Positions 41,332-50,287 of a stretch of DNA of 64,000 nt are shown here, piece after piece. A model generated the notes under the pieces. That model did not search any database and was not told the origin of the DNA. It saw only the letters and a list, made by a program, of their open reading frames with translations. Source of the DNA: Actinomadura sp. NAK00032 (GTDB taxonomy: Bacteria; Actinomycetota; Actinomycetes; Streptosporangiales; Streptosporangiaceae); assembly GCF_013364275.1 (NCBI RefSeq), contig NZ_CP054932.1:124001-188000 (forward strand). Direction: 5' to 3'. A program made the translations under genes and the position numbers. The first letter of the stretch is position 1, and each line of letters starts with the position of its first letter.

Positions 41332-41648
41332 GACCCTTGTCGCCGACTTGGCTTACGGACGTTCCCCTGCGGGCTTGCTGTGGCTGAGGGGCGTCGGCTG
41401 GCGCTGGTGCGCTCCTGTCGGTTGGCGCGGGGTTCGCATGGATCCGTTTCGTGGATCGTATTGAGGCGGGGGTGTCCCCGTCCGCATTGGCCCTCTCTCA
41501 AGGCCGCCAATGTGATGGCGGCCGCTGGGCCCCTGACCGTCTCGTGGCCGTTGCTGGTGAGGAGATCGGCGCCGGCCTTTTCGGTTCGTGCAGGTCAGGG
41601 CCATTCGGTGGTGGGTGGTGCGCCGTTCTTTGGTGGCGGTCGTGCGGG

Positions 41649-42851
41649 TCAGATGTTGTCGCGGAGGACGGGGCAGGACATGCAGCGGGGGCCGCCTCGG
41701 CCGGTTCCGAGTTCGCTGCCGCTGATGCGGATCACCTCGATGCCCGCGGCCTCCAGCTGGGCGTTCGTCTCTATGTTGCGCTCGTAGGCGACGCAGAGGC
41801 GGGGGGCCACGGCGAGGGTGTTGTTGCCGTCGTCCCACTGCTCGCGTTCGGCGGTGACCGGGTCCAGGCCGGTGTCGATGACCTTGAGGCGGTCGAGCTT
41901 CATCGCCTCGGCGGCGGCCTCCAGGAAGGGGCGCGGCTCCGAGACGCGCAGGTCGCCGTTCGCGAGGGTGACCGTGTGGGCCGTCAGCGAGTGCGCCACC
42001 GGCGGGTACATCACGACGGTGTCGGCGTCGACCATCGTGCAGACGGTGTCGAGGTGCATGGTGGCGCGCTCCTGGGCGATCGGGACCGCCAGGACGGTGT
42101 GCGCGAGGTTCGCGGCGAAGACCTGGCGGGCCAGGCGCTCGACGCCGGCGGGGGTCGTCCGCTCGCCGGTGCCGGCCGCGATCACGCCCGGGGACAGCAG
42201 GAGGACGTCCCCGCCCTCGACGTGTTCGAGGGACGGCGAGTACACCGGCTCCACCTCGGCGAAGCGGGGGTGGTGGGCGTAGACGAGGCCGGTCAGGGCC
42301 GACTCGCGGCGCCGGGCCTCCATGGCGAGGCTCGTCACCGCCACGCGGTCGCCGATCCAGGTGCTGTTGTCGCGGGTGAACAGCAGGCCGGGCAGGGGGT
42401 CGATGATGAAGTCGAGCCGGTCCATGAGCCGGTAGACCAGGCCGTGCCCGGACTTCAGCTCCTCGTGGGCCAGGCCGCCGATCAGCGTCTGGGTGAGGTT
42501 CTCCGGGTCGAGGTCGCGCAGGTACTCCTCGACGATGCGGCGGAGCTGATCGCCGAGGCGCAGGTCGACGACGGCGTCGGCGATCGCCTGGTCGCGGGCC
42601 GGCTCGTACTCCAGCGCGTCCTGGAGCAGCTCGGTCAGGTAGAGGACCTCGACGCCGCGGGTGCGGAGGGCCTCGGCGAACGCGTCGTGCTCCTCCTGGG
42701 CGCGCCCCGCCCACGGGATCGCGTCGAACAGCAGCTTGTCGCTGTTGCGCGGGGTGAGCCGTTTCAGTTCCGCGCCCGGGCGGTGCAGCAGGACGGTCCG
42801 CAGCCGTCCGACCTCACTGGTGACCCGGTGCTCTGTCTTCGCTGCCGTCAC
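41649..42851 (-). CDS. arcA: Arginine deiminase
   Basis: A 400-residue enzyme, start GTG 42851 ([17 protein letters not shown]), near the usual 405-410. It hydrolyses arginine to citrulline and ammonia. The guanidino-group-modifying fold shows [54 protein letters not shown] and the C-terminal catalytic Cys390 in [10 protein letters not shown] (HCM is more common). No ornithine carbamoyltransferase or carbamate kinase gene is adjacent, so the full ADI pathway is not clustered. It diverges from an MFS gene 34 bp away. Confidence 0.93.
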   Translation of the reverse strand: MTAAKTEHRVTSEVGRLRTVLLHRPGAELKRLTPRNSDKLLFDAIPWAGRAQEEHDAFAEALRTRGVEVLYLTELLQDALEYEPARDQAIADAVVDLRLGDQLRRIVEEYLRDLDPENLTQTLIGGLAHEELKSGHGLVYRLMDRLDFIIDPLPGLLFTRDNSTWIGDRVAVTSLAMEARRRESALTGLVYAHHPRFAEVEPVYSPSLEHVEGGDVLLLSPGVIAAGTGERTTPAGVERLARQVFAANLAHTVLAVPIAQERATMHLDTVCTMVDADTVVMYPPVAHSLTAHTVTLANGDLRVSEPRPFLEAAAEAMKLDRLKVIDTGLDPVTAEREQWDDGNNTLAVAPRLCVAYERNIETNAQLEAAGIEVIRISGSELGTGRGGPRCMSCPVLRDNI

Positions 42852-42865
42852 TCTTCGAAGTCTAA

Positions 42866-42881
42866 GCATGTGCCAACATGC
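42866..42881. promoter_or_regulatory. Inverted repeat between arcA and the MFS gene
   Basis: GCATGTGCCAACATGC has 6-bp arms and a 4-bp core and fills the very short divergent interval, so a bound regulator would affect both genes. Confidence 0.4.
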
Positions 42882-42885
42882 GAGC

Positions 42886-44103
42886 GTGATCGGACGGACG
42901 GCGGCGCTGCCGCTCCACCTCACCTCGGCGACGCTGCTGCGGGTCTCGGCCGAAGGCGTCGCGACGGCGCTGGTGCTGACCGTCGAGGCGCGGACGGGAG
43001 ACGCGGCCACCGCCGGATACCTGCAGACCGCGATGACGCTGCCGTACGTGCTGAGCGGGCCGATCATCGGGAACGCGCTTGACCGGGTGCTGCGGCCCCG
43101 GACGGTCGCGGTCGTCCTCGCGGCCTGCTACGCCGTCGCCACCGGGCTGTTGTTGGTCACGGCGGGGCAGTCGCCGCTGGTGCTTGCGCTCCTTATCGCT
43201 GCGGTGATCGGCTGCACTGAGCCGATCGTCGTCGCGCTGACCAGCTTGTTGCCGAGGTTCGTTCCGGAGGGACGGCTTTCGCGTGCTTATGGGCTGGAGG
43301 CGTCGAGTTACAACCTCGCGGGCATCGCCGGGCCCGGTCTCGCCGCGGCGCTCGCGTCGCTGGCGGGTGGGCAGTATGCGGGAACCGCCGTCGTCGCGGT
43401 GGGTGTCGTCGGGCTGCTGACCTTGCCGCTTCTTCCCTTCCCGGGTCCGGACGCCGGGCCGCCGGTGCAGAGGCGGGGCGGGTTCTCGGTGATCACGGGT
43501 GGGCTCGTCGTGCTGGTCGAAGGGCGGGTCCTGCGGGCGCTGACGGCGGCCACGACGCTCGCCTGGACGGGCTTCGGGGGCGTCGCGGTGACGGCGGTGC
43601 TGCTCGCCGAGCACATCGGGGCCCCGCCGAGTGCGGGCGGACGGCTTCTCGTGGCGTTGGCGGTCGGGTCGCTGATCGGCTCGCTGGCGTCCAGCCGGTG
43701 GCTGACGCCGAAGCACGCGGAGCCCGTCATGCTGGCCGGGCTGGTCGCGTTCGGCGCGTCGCTGGCGGCCCTCGCGGTGGCGCCGTCGCTGCCGTGGGCG
43801 ACGGCGGCGTTCGTCGCGGCGGGGATCGCCGAGGGGCCGGTGTTCGCGGCGACGCTGATGCTCCGCCAGCGCGAGTCGCCGCCCGACCGGCTCGGCCAGG
43901 TCAACACGACGGCCGGCAGCCTGAAGATCGGCGCGTCCGCGCTCGGCGCCGCGCTGACCGCCGTCGCGGCGGACGCGCTCGGGCCCGTCGGCCTGGTGCT
44001 GGGGATCGCCGGCTTCCAGTTCGTCGGCGCGGCGGTGGGGATGCTTCTGCTGTACGTCCCCGGGCGGGAAAAACCGGTCGACGTGGACGGCGTTCGTCCG
44101 TAA
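42886..44103 (+). CDS. MFS transporter
   Basis: A 405-residue protein with about 12 transmembrane helices, start GTG 42886 ([18 protein letters not shown]). It has [20 protein letters not shown], a typical cytoplasmic loop of the actinomycete DHA1-like exporters, and a mid-loop VQRRGGF between the two six-helix halves. Substrate unknown. It is divergent from arcA, with a 16-bp dyad in between; the pair could be co-controlled. A structured region before the orphan tuf gene follows. Confidence 0.82.
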   Translation: MIGRTAALPLHLTSATLLRVSAEGVATALVLTVEARTGDAATAGYLQTAMTLPYVLSGPIIGNALDRVLRPRTVAVVLAACYAVATGLLLVTAGQSPLVLALLIAAVIGCTEPIVVALTSLLPRFVPEGRLSRAYGLEASSYNLAGIAGPGLAAALASLAGGQYAGTAVVAVGVVGLLTLPLLPFPGPDAGPPVQRRGGFSVITGGLVVLVEGRVLRALTAATTLAWTGFGGVAVTAVLLAEHIGAPPSAGGRLLVALAVGSLIGSLASSRWLTPKHAEPVMLAGLVAFGASLAALAVAPSLPWATAAFVAAGIAEGPVFAATLMLRQRESPPDRLGQVNTTAGSLKIGASALGAALTAVAADALGPVGLVLGIAGFQFVGAAVGMLLLYVPGREKPVDVDGVRP

Positions 44104-44122
44104 TGTCCGAAGCGCGAGGCTT

Positions 44123-44178
44123 GCGGCCGGCACCTGGACGCTCGCGGTCATCATCCCGCTGAGCGCGGCGCCGGCCGC
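44123..44178 (+). ncRNA. Structured hairpin element 1 upstream of orphan tuf
   Basis: A 56-nt element bounded by a 9-bp stem GCGGCCGGC/GCCGGCCGC, with an inner stem CGCTCGCGG/CCGCTGAGCG. It is followed by CTTCCTTTT, so it may terminate the MFS transcript or act as an attenuator. Its twin of equal length is at 44238-44293, and inner stem differences between copies are compensatory. Confidence 0.5.
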
Positions 44179-44228
44179 TTCCTTTTAATGCGTCGACTTC
44201 CGGCGGCGGGCTCCGTAGTGTGCGGGGC

Positions 44229-44324
44229 ATGTTCTTCGCGGCCGGCACTCCGACGCTCGCAGGCACCGACCTGCTGAGCGCGCTGCCGGCCGCCCTCTGC
44301 GCAGCAGACGGCGTCCGACGCTGA
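44229..44324 (+). CDS. Possible 31-aa leader peptide before tuf
   Basis: ATG 44229 follows GCGGGG and opens a 31-codon frame (MFFAAGTPTLAG...) that ends 108 nt before tuf and spans hairpin element 2. There is no conserved domain. It could be a uORF for translation-dependent attenuation of the EF-Tu gene, but the frame may be chance. Confidence 0.25.
   Translation: MFFAAGTPTLAGTDLLSALPAALCAADGVRR
44238..44293 (+). ncRNA. Structured hairpin element 2 upstream of orphan tuf
   Basis: A 56-nt element with the same outer stem as element 1 and inner stem CGCTCGCAGG/CCTGCTGAGCG. Relative to element 1, GCGG:CCGC has become GCAGG:CCTGC, so pairing is kept while sequence changes. No T-tract follows. 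The rest of the 329-nt gap to tuf shows only the tuf ribosome binding site GAGGACGGAC. Confidence 0.5.
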
Positions 44325-44432
44325 CCCCTCTCCGTCCTGCCTCCGGAGAACCAGCGGAGGGGGGTGGTCCGAGTGAGCGCGGCCTGTGCGCCGCGCGGGT
44401 TCTCACGTTCACATCATCGTGAGGACGGACAA

Positions 44433-45617
44433 ATGGCGAAGAAGCTCTACGAGCGCGACAAGCCGCACCTGAACATCGGGACGATGGGGCATGTCGACCA
44501 CGGCAAGACGACGCTGACCGCGGCGATCACGAAGGTGCTCGCCGAGCGCGGGCTCGCGTCGGCGGTGCCGTTCGACCGCATCGACCGCGCCCCGGAGGAG
44601 CGCGACCGCGGCATCACCATCAACGTCGCGCACGTCCAGTACTCGACCGCGACCAGGCACTACGCCCACGTGGACATGCCCGGCCACGCCGACTACGTGA
44701 AGAACATGATCTCCGGCGCCGCGCAGGTGGACGGTGCCGTGCTCGTGGTCTCCGCGCAGGACGGCGCGATGCCGCAGACGCGGGAGCACGTCGTGCTCGC
44801 GCGGCAGGTCGGCGTCGAGCACATCGTGGTGGCGCTGAACAAGGCCGACACGGTGGACGACACCGAGCTGCTCGACCTCGTCGAGCTGGAGGTCAGGGAG
44901 CTGCTCTCCGAGTACGGGTTCCCGGGCGAGGAGATACCGATCGTCCGGGTGTCCGGGCTGCGGGCGCTGGAGGGCGACCCGTACTGGACGGCCCGCATCG
45001 GCGACCTGCTCGACGCGATCGACGCGTACGTGCCCGTCCCGCGCAGGGTGCTGGACGCGCCGTTCCTCATGCCGGTCGAGAGCGTGCTCACGATCACCGG
45101 GCGCGGCACCGTCGTGACCGGGGTCGTGGCGCAGGGCTCGGTCCGGCTCGGGGACGCGGTGGAGGTCGTCGGACTCGGCGAGTCGTTCGGCTCCGTCGCG
45201 ACGGGGCTGGAGACGTTCGGCCAGACCATGGACCGCGCGGAGGCGGGCGACAACACGGCCATGCTGCTGCGCGGGGTCAAGCGCGACCAGGTGCGGCGCG
45301 GCCAGGTGGTCAGCGCGCCGGGCGCGATCCGGCCGCACGTGCGGTTCCGGGCGCGGGTCCGGGTGCTGACCGCCGCCGAGGGCGGCCGCTCCAGGCCGTT
45401 CTTCCACGGGTACCGGCCGCAGTTTCACTTCCGCACGACGGACGTGGTCGGCGGCATCGACCTCGGCGGCGAGGGCGGCATGGCGCTGCCCGGCGACACC
45501 GTCGAGATGGCCGTCGAGCTGGGCAAGCCGGTCGCGATGACCGAGGGGCTCGGCTTCGCGGTGCGCGAGGGCGGCCGGACGGTCGGCGCGGGCACGGTGA
45601 CCGAGCTGCTCGGCTAG
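44433..45617 (+). CDS. tuf: Orphan elongation factor Tu (Tuf3-like)
   Basis: A 394-residue EF-Tu, start ATG 44433 after GAGGAC. G motifs are intact: [25 protein letters not shown] (DCPGH in standard Tu), NKAD; domains 2-3 include TGRGTVVTG and [12 protein letters not shown], ending [17 protein letters not shown]. It delivers aminoacyl-tRNA to the ribosome. It stands alone, without rpsL/rpsG/fusA, and resembles the divergent Tuf3 of streptomycetes, which is dispensable and linked to stress or EF-Tu-targeting antibiotics. A structured leader precedes it and a terminator follows. Confidence 0.92.
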   Translation: MAKKLYERDKPHLNIGTMGHVDHGKTTLTAAITKVLAERGLASAVPFDRIDRAPEERDRGITINVAHVQYSTATRHYAHVDMPGHADYVKNMISGAAQVDGAVLVVSAQDGAMPQTREHVVLARQVGVEHIVVALNKADTVDDTELLDLVELEVRELLSEYGFPGEEIPIVRVSGLRALEGDPYWTARIGDLLDAIDAYVPVPRRVLDAPFLMPVESVLTITGRGTVVTGVVAQGSVRLGDAVEVVGLGESFGSVATGLETFGQTMDRAEAGDNTAMLLRGVKRDQVRRGQVVSAPGAIRPHVRFRARVRVLTAAEGGRSRPFFHGYRPQFHFRTTDVVGGIDLGGEGGMALPGDTVEMAVELGKPVAMTEGLGFAVREGGRTVGAGTVTELLG

Positions 45618-45624
45618 CGGCGCG

Positions 45625-45654
45625 GGGGCCCGGCGGGAGCATCCGCCGGGCCCC
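45625..45654 (+). terminator. Terminator after orphan tuf
   Basis: A perfect 12-bp GC stem (GGGGCCCGGCGG / CCGCCGGGCCCC) with a 6-nt loop, 7 nt after the stop codon. Confidence 0.8.
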
Positions 45655-45783
45655 TTAGCCTTGGGGACGCCGGGAATCGCCGTATCCGGGATGACCGCTT
45701 GGTCGTGAAACGCTGGCGGATGCGATCTTGATGTGGTGAGATTTCGGCATTACCCCCGCAGATAGCCTCATACTGGAGAACGT

Positions 45784-46662
45784 GTGCGATCCCCCCGCGC
45801 CCTGATTCCCCTGCTCTCGGTCTGCGCGGCCGCCGCGGTCGTCACCGCGGCCGCCACCGGCGCGAGCATCGACGGCCTGCCGGGGGGTGGAGGTCCCGCC
45901 CACGCCGACGCCCCGGCCCCCCGCCCCGCCGCGGTGACGATCAACGCGGTCACCTGGAACGTCTGCGGCGGCCCCGGCTGCCCGTCCGCGGCGGCGCCCG
46001 CGGCGCTCGCCAAGCAGATCGTCCAGCGGACGCGGGCCACCGAGGTCGGCGGGCGCGAGGTCAAGACGAACGCCGTCCTGCTCCAGGAGGTCTGCGAGGG
46101 GCAGATCCGCACCGCCAAGAAGTCCGCGGCCACCTGGACGTGGGCGTTCGCCGCGACCCCCGGCGGCGCGTCCTGCGCGCAGGGCCAGGGCCGGGTCGGC
46201 GTCGCGATCGGCACCGACAGCCCGCTCACCGAGACCCGCCAGGCCAAGCTCCCGGCACCGGCGGGCCGGACGCGCATCGCGCTGTGCGGCGAGGTCGAGT
46301 CGTGGGCGACCCGGGTGTGCGTCACGCAGCTCGACCCGTCCGAGGGCGGCGACTGGCGGCAGAAGGAGGCCCGCGCGCTCGCCCTGCTCGGCGGCGGCGG
46401 GCGCGTCTTGCTCGGCGGCGACTTCGCCGACAGCCCGGAGAGCCCGGCCCTCGACCCGCTCTACGGCTCCTACGCCGAGTGCGACCAGTCCGGCTCGTCC
46501 CGCACCGGCGCGATGACCCGCCAGAACTGGCAGGGTGCCGCCGTGCAGAAGACCGACTACCTGTTCATCCCGAAGTCGGCCGGGGTCTCGTGCAGCGTCC
46601 CCGCCGCCCGCGTCCGGACGTCCGACCACCGCCCGATGTCCGCCGAAGTCCGCTTCAGCTGA
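45784..46662 (+). CDS. Secreted endonuclease/exonuclease/phosphatase-fold protein
   Basis: A 292-residue exported protein with GTG start and an Ala-rich signal peptide (SVCAAAAVVTAAATG). The EEP fold is shown by VTWNVCG, VLLQEVCEG with the metal Glu, GGDFADSPE and the terminal SDHRPMS with the catalytic His. Extra Cys residues (CGGPGC, CAQ, CVT, C at YAECDQ) suggest disulfides outside the cell. It may be a secreted nuclease or phosphodiesterase; substrate unknown. Confidence 0.83.
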   Translation: MRSPRALIPLLSVCAAAAVVTAAATGASIDGLPGGGGPAHADAPAPRPAAVTINAVTWNVCGGPGCPSAAAPAALAKQIVQRTRATEVGGREVKTNAVLLQEVCEGQIRTAKKSAATWTWAFAATPGGASCAQGQGRVGVAIGTDSPLTETRQAKLPAPAGRTRIALCGEVESWATRVCVTQLDPSEGGDWRQKEARALALLGGGGRVLLGGDFADSPESPALDPLYGSYAECDQSGSSRTGAMTRQNWQGAAVQKTDYLFIPKSAGVSCSVPAARVRTSDHRPMSAEVRFS

Positions 46663-46672
46663 GACGGGACCG

Positions 46673-46706
46673 AGCTTCAGACACCGCATGCACGGTGTCT
46701 GAAGCT
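46673..46706 (+). terminator. Terminator-like hairpin after the EEP gene
   Basis: A perfect 14-bp stem (AGCTTCAGACACCG / CGGTGTCTGAAGCT) with loop CATGCA, 10 nt after the stop and just before repeat copy B. No T-tract. Confidence 0.65.
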
Positions 46707-46724
46707 TGGCCGCCAACTGCCTCG

Positions 46725-46862
46725 GCGTTGCGATCGCGTGCGAAGCCAGGTTCAAGCGAAGCGAGAACATGATCGCGCAGCGAGCCGCAAGGCGAGCCGG
46801 AGCGATGCAGCGATCGCCGCTTGGCCCGTTGAAGGGAGGCGCGCCAGCGCCGACCGCCGAGG
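46725..46862 (-). repeat. Dispersed repeat, copy B (inverted relative to copy A)
   Basis: Reverse complement of this stretch aligns with 41193-41331 over its whole length. It lies between the EEP terminator and the end of the converging acyl-CoA ligase gene and has no ORF of its own. Confidence 0.75.
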
Positions 46863-46875
46863 GCGAAGCAATGAG

Positions 46876-48432
46876 CTAGTGCACGGACCTGTCCTTGCCC
46901 TGCCAGTAGGGGGCGCGGAGTTCGCGTTTGAGGATCTTGCCGGTGGGGTTGCGGGGGATCTCGTCGCGGCGTTCGACCGAGCTGGGGCACTTGAAGTGGG
47001 CGAGGTGCTCGCGGCAGTAGTCGATGACGTCCTTCTCGGGGACGTCGGCGGAGAGCACGACCAGCGCCTTCGGGGTCTCGCCCCAGCGCTCGTCCGGAAC
47101 GCCGATGACCGCGCAGTCGGACACGGCGGGGTGGCCCATCAGGACGTTCTCGACCTCCGCCGGGTAGATGTTCTCCCCGCCCGAGATGATCATGTCCTTG
47201 ACGCGGTCGTGGATGTAGAGGTAGCCGTCCTCGTCGAGGTAGCCCGCGTCGCCGGTGCGGAACCAGTTGTCGTCGGACAGGGCGCTCGCGGTCGCCTCCG
47301 GCATCCCCCAGTAGCCCTTCATGTTCTGCGGGGTCCGGCAGAGGATCTCGCCGACCTGCCCGGCGGGGACCTCCTCCTGCGTCGCCGGGTCGACGATCTT
47401 GAGGACGGTGTTGTCGTTGGCGAGCCCGGCGCTGCGCAGCCGGCCGGTGTGTGGGCCGTCCGGGTCGTGGTCGGCGGCGGGCAGCATCGTGATCGCGCCG
47501 GTGACCTCCGTCAGCCCGTACACCTGCATGAACTCGGTGTTCGGCAGCATCCGCATGGCGCCGCGCAGGACGTCCTCACTGATCGGGGACGCGCCGTACA
47601 GCATGAGCTTCAGGCTGGACAGGTCGCACGCGGCGACCTCCGGGATCAGCTGCATGAACTGCAGCAGGACCGGGACGAGGAAGATGTGCGTGACGCGGTG
47701 CCGCTCGATCGCCTGCGCGATCAGCGTCGGGTCGGGCTCGCGCGCGATGACGCCGGTGATCGCGTTGTAGATCGCGGAGACCGTGAGGACGTTGCCCGCG
47801 ACGTGGTACATCGGCATCGCGACCATCAGGACGGACGACTCGTCGATGTCCCACACGTCGGTGGTCACGCTCAGCGCGGCGAGGAAGTTGTCGTGCGTCA
47901 GCATGACGCCCTTGGGCAGCCCCGTGGTGCCCGACGAGTAGAGCTGCACGAACACGTCCGACGTGGCGGGCTCGTGGTCCGGCGGGGTGTCGGGCGCCGC
48001 GTCCACCCAGGCGGCGTAGTCCTGGTAGGCGTGGTCGGTGCCGTTGACGACCACCATGTGGGTGGTGTGTTCGAGCTTGCCGGCGATCGCGTCCAGGACG
48101 GGGACGAACTCCGGCCCGACGATGAAGACCTTCGCCTGCGCGTTGTTGACGATGTAGGCGACCTCGTCGGGGGCCAGCCGGTAGTTCACCGGCACCTGAA
48201 CGGCGCCGATGCGCGCCGCGCCGAACAGCTGCTCGGCGTACTCGAGCGAGTTCTTGTCGAGGATCGCGACCCGGTCGCCGGGGCCGGCGCCCGCGGCGGT
48301 GAGCGCGCCCGCGACCCGGTCGGCGCGCCGGTCGAAGTCGCGGAAGGTGATCTCATTGTCGCCCGCGATGTACGCGAGGCGATCGGGATGTGAACGTGCG
48401 CGTTCGCGCAGCACCTCAGTCAGACCGGGCAC
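46876..48432 (-). CDS. Acyl-CoA ligase (AMP-binding, FadD-like)
   Basis: A 518-residue ANL-superfamily enzyme, GTG start. The P-loop is YSSGTTGLPKG; MQVYGLTEVTG and WFRTGDAGYLDEDGYLYIHD-type segments form the adenylation site; RVKDMIISGGENIYPAEVE is the hinge, and NPTGKILKRELR holds the catalytic Lys near the C-terminus. It activates a carboxylic (likely fatty) acid to acyl-AMP and then acyl-CoA. Chain length cannot be predicted. No adjacent beta-oxidation genes. Confidence 0.92.
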   Translation of the reverse strand: MPGLTEVLRERARSHPDRLAYIAGDNEITFRDFDRRADRVAGALTAAGAGPGDRVAILDKNSLEYAEQLFGAARIGAVQVPVNYRLAPDEVAYIVNNAQAKVFIVGPEFVPVLDAIAGKLEHTTHMVVVNGTDHAYQDYAAWVDAAPDTPPDHEPATSDVFVQLYSSGTTGLPKGVMLTHDNFLAALSVTTDVWDIDESSVLMVAMPMYHVAGNVLTVSAIYNAITGVIAREPDPTLIAQAIERHRVTHIFLVPVLLQFMQLIPEVAACDLSSLKLMLYGASPISEDVLRGAMRMLPNTEFMQVYGLTEVTGAITMLPAADHDPDGPHTGRLRSAGLANDNTVLKIVDPATQEEVPAGQVGEILCRTPQNMKGYWGMPEATASALSDDNWFRTGDAGYLDEDGYLYIHDRVKDMIISGGENIYPAEVENVLMGHPAVSDCAVIGVPDERWGETPKALVVLSADVPEKDVIDYCREHLAHFKCPSSVERRDEIPRNPTGKILKRELRAPYWQGKDRSVH

Positions 48433-48519
48433 GGTATGTCCCTTTCGCCGATGACCGCCTGGTTATTCCGGCATCATGCGGTCACCGGCGACGCCCCGCA
48501 AGGGGTATGAGCTGCTCGG

Positions 48520-48690
48520 TCAGCGGCTTTTGGACATCTTGGAGACGGCGGTCACGGCGAGTACCACGATGACGGCGACGAGTCCGATGAAGAAGAAGAA
48601 CTTGAGCATCGAGATGATGGCGCCGATGACGGTCATCGCCAGCCAGATCGCGAGCACTACACCGATGATGGTCAGGATCGTCTTACCCAT
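48520..48690 (-). CDS. 56-aa hydrophobic small membrane protein
   Basis: A short gene starting at ATG 48690 with GGTGGAG upstream. The product MGKTILTIIGVVLAIWLAMT continues as a second hydrophobic stretch (KFFFFIGLVAVIVVLAVTAV) and ends with SKMSKSR, so it spans the membrane twice. Similar hydrophobic micro-proteins are frequent in actinomycetes; function unknown. It is monocistronic, between the acyl-CoA ligase and a membrane protein gene. Confidence 0.7.
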   Translation of the reverse strand: MGKTILTIIGVVLAIWLAMTVIGAIISMLKFFFFIGLVAVIVVLAVTAVSKMSKSR

Positions 48691-48805
48691 GGCTCCACCG
48701 TATGCGCCGGTTCGGCACGGGACATCACCCTTGGGGACGACCCTGGCCCTGACCCGTCCCCGACGCGCGGCGGAGCCGGACCCTGAGAACGTCGGGGACG
48801 AACCC

Positions 48806-49429
48806 CTACTGCTGCCCGCCGTGGAAGGGGCCGCCCGGCGGCTGCCCGGGGAAGGGCGGCTGGCCGGGGGTGGGGGGCTGCCCGTGGACCGGGGGCTGGC
48901 CGGGCGCAGGCGGCTGGCCCGGTGCCGGCTGGTACGGCTGGCCGTAGCCGCCGGGCTGCGGGAAGGGCGGGCCGGACGGCTGCCGCGGTGCGAGGCTGCC
49001 CGCGACCATCGCGACCCGCAGGCCGCCGAGCGCTCCCGCCATGAGCGGGGCCAGCAGGTCCCACTTGTTGAAGTGCGGCTTCAGCACCTCCACGATGAAC
49101 GCGCCCGGTGTGGCGCCGTGCGTGAAGGAGTACAGCAGGATGCCGAGCCGTGCCCCGACGTACAGCGCGATGTAGGCCGAGACCACCGCGACGATGGGCG
49201 CGACCGGGCCGCGCGGGCGGGTGAGCATGAGCCCGATCGCGGTGAAGAAGCCCACGGCGAGGCACAGCAGGATGTAGTACCCCGTCGAGTGCCGGAAGCC
49301 TGCGAGGAGGTCGCTCTGGTAGATGCCGAAGAACATCATGAACGCGCCGACCCCGGTGGCGACCGCGCCGCCGACGAGGATGAGCGCGATGGTCCCGACA
49401 ACGGGCGTCGCGGTACGGGTCTGGGCCAT
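48806..49429 (-). CDS. Four-helix membrane protein with Pro/Gly/Gln-rich tail
   Basis: A 207-residue protein. Four transmembrane helices are predicted at about 12-34, 50-70, 78-98 and 122-145, followed by a C-terminal cytoplasmic tail of about 55 residues made of PGQPP-type repeats. No family recognised. The tail repeats resemble those of membrane-associated signalling or division proteins, but a role cannot be assigned. Transcribed alone. Confidence 0.6.
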   Translation of the reverse strand: MAQTRTATPVVGTIALILVGGAVATGVGAFMMFFGIYQSDLLAGFRHSTGYYILLCLAVGFFTAIGLMLTRPRGPVAPIVAVVSAYIALYVGARLGILLYSFTHGATPGAFIVEVLKPHFNKWDLLAPLMAGALGGLRVAMVAGSLAPRQPSGPPFPQPGGYGQPYQPAPGQPPAPGQPPVHGQPPTPGQPPFPGQPPGGPFHGGQQ

Positions 49430-49555
49430 CCGGACATTAAACCGGTGATCACGCGGTCACGCAGGTCGCCAGGTCACGGCTCCGCGATCGGCGAATCCTT
49501 ACAGGGTGGTGACGTGGCCGGGTGAATGGTCCGTCCAGCGCATACCGTGTGCGGC

Positions 49556-50287
49556 GTGAACTCCGTGACCCCCGCGGGACGCGTCCTGGTGGTCGACGAC
49601 GACCCGACGGTGGCGGAGGTCGTCGCCCGCTACCTGGCCCGCGACGGGCACGAGGTGGTCTGCGTGGCCGACGGCCCGACCGCGCTGCGCCGGGCGCTCG
49701 ACCAGCCGCCGGACCTGATCGTCCTCGACCTGATGCTGCCCGGCATGGACGGCCTGGAGGTGTGCCGCCGCCTCCGCGAGACCTCGGCCGTGCCGATCGT
49801 GATGCTGACGGCGCTCGGCGCGGAGACCGACCGGCTCGTCGGGCTGGAGACCGGCGCCGACGACTACGTGACGAAGCCGTTCAGCCCGCGCGAGCTGGCC
49901 CTGCGCGTGCGGTCGGTGCTGCGCCGGGCGCGCGGGGCGCTGGTCCCCGCCGTCCCGGCCGGGCCGCTGCGCGACGGCGACCTCGCGGTGGACGTCGGCG
50001 CGCACGAGGCGGAGCTGCGCGGCGAGCGGCTCGCGCTCACCTCCCGCGAGTTCGACCTGCTGGCGTTCCTGCTCCGGCACCCGCGGCAGGCGTTCACCCG
50101 CGACCAGCTGCTGGAACGGGTCTGGGACTGGACGTTCGGCGACTCGTCCACGGTGACCGTGCACGTCCGGCGGCTGCGCGAGAAGATCGAGGACGACCCG
50201 ACCACCCCGCGCCGCATCGTCACCGTGTGGGGCGTCGGCTACCGGTACGAGCCCGCGGCGGACGAGGGCGCGGCGGGCGCGCCGTGA
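49556..50287 (+). CDS. OmpR/PhoB-type response regulator
   Basis: A 243-residue regulator, start GTG 49556 (MNSVTPAGRVLVVDDD). The receiver domain has acidic Asp14-16, phospho-acceptor Asp58 in VLDLMLPGMDG and Lys107 in VTKPFSPREL. The C-terminal winged helix reads LTSREFDLLAFLLRHPRQAF and DSSTVTVHVRRLREKIEDDP. Its stop overlaps the GTG of the histidine kinase gene by GTGA, so the pair forms one coupled two-component system. Confidence 0.95.
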   Translation: MNSVTPAGRVLVVDDDPTVAEVVARYLARDGHEVVCVADGPTALRRALDQPPDLIVLDLMLPGMDGLEVCRRLRETSAVPIVMLTALGAETDRLVGLETGADDYVTKPFSPRELALRVRSVLRRARGALVPAVPAGPLRDGDLAVDVGAHEAELRGERLALTSREFDLLAFLLRHPRQAFTRDQLLERVWDWTFGDSSTVTVHVRRLREKIEDDPTTPRRIVTVWGVGYRYEPAADEGAAGAP

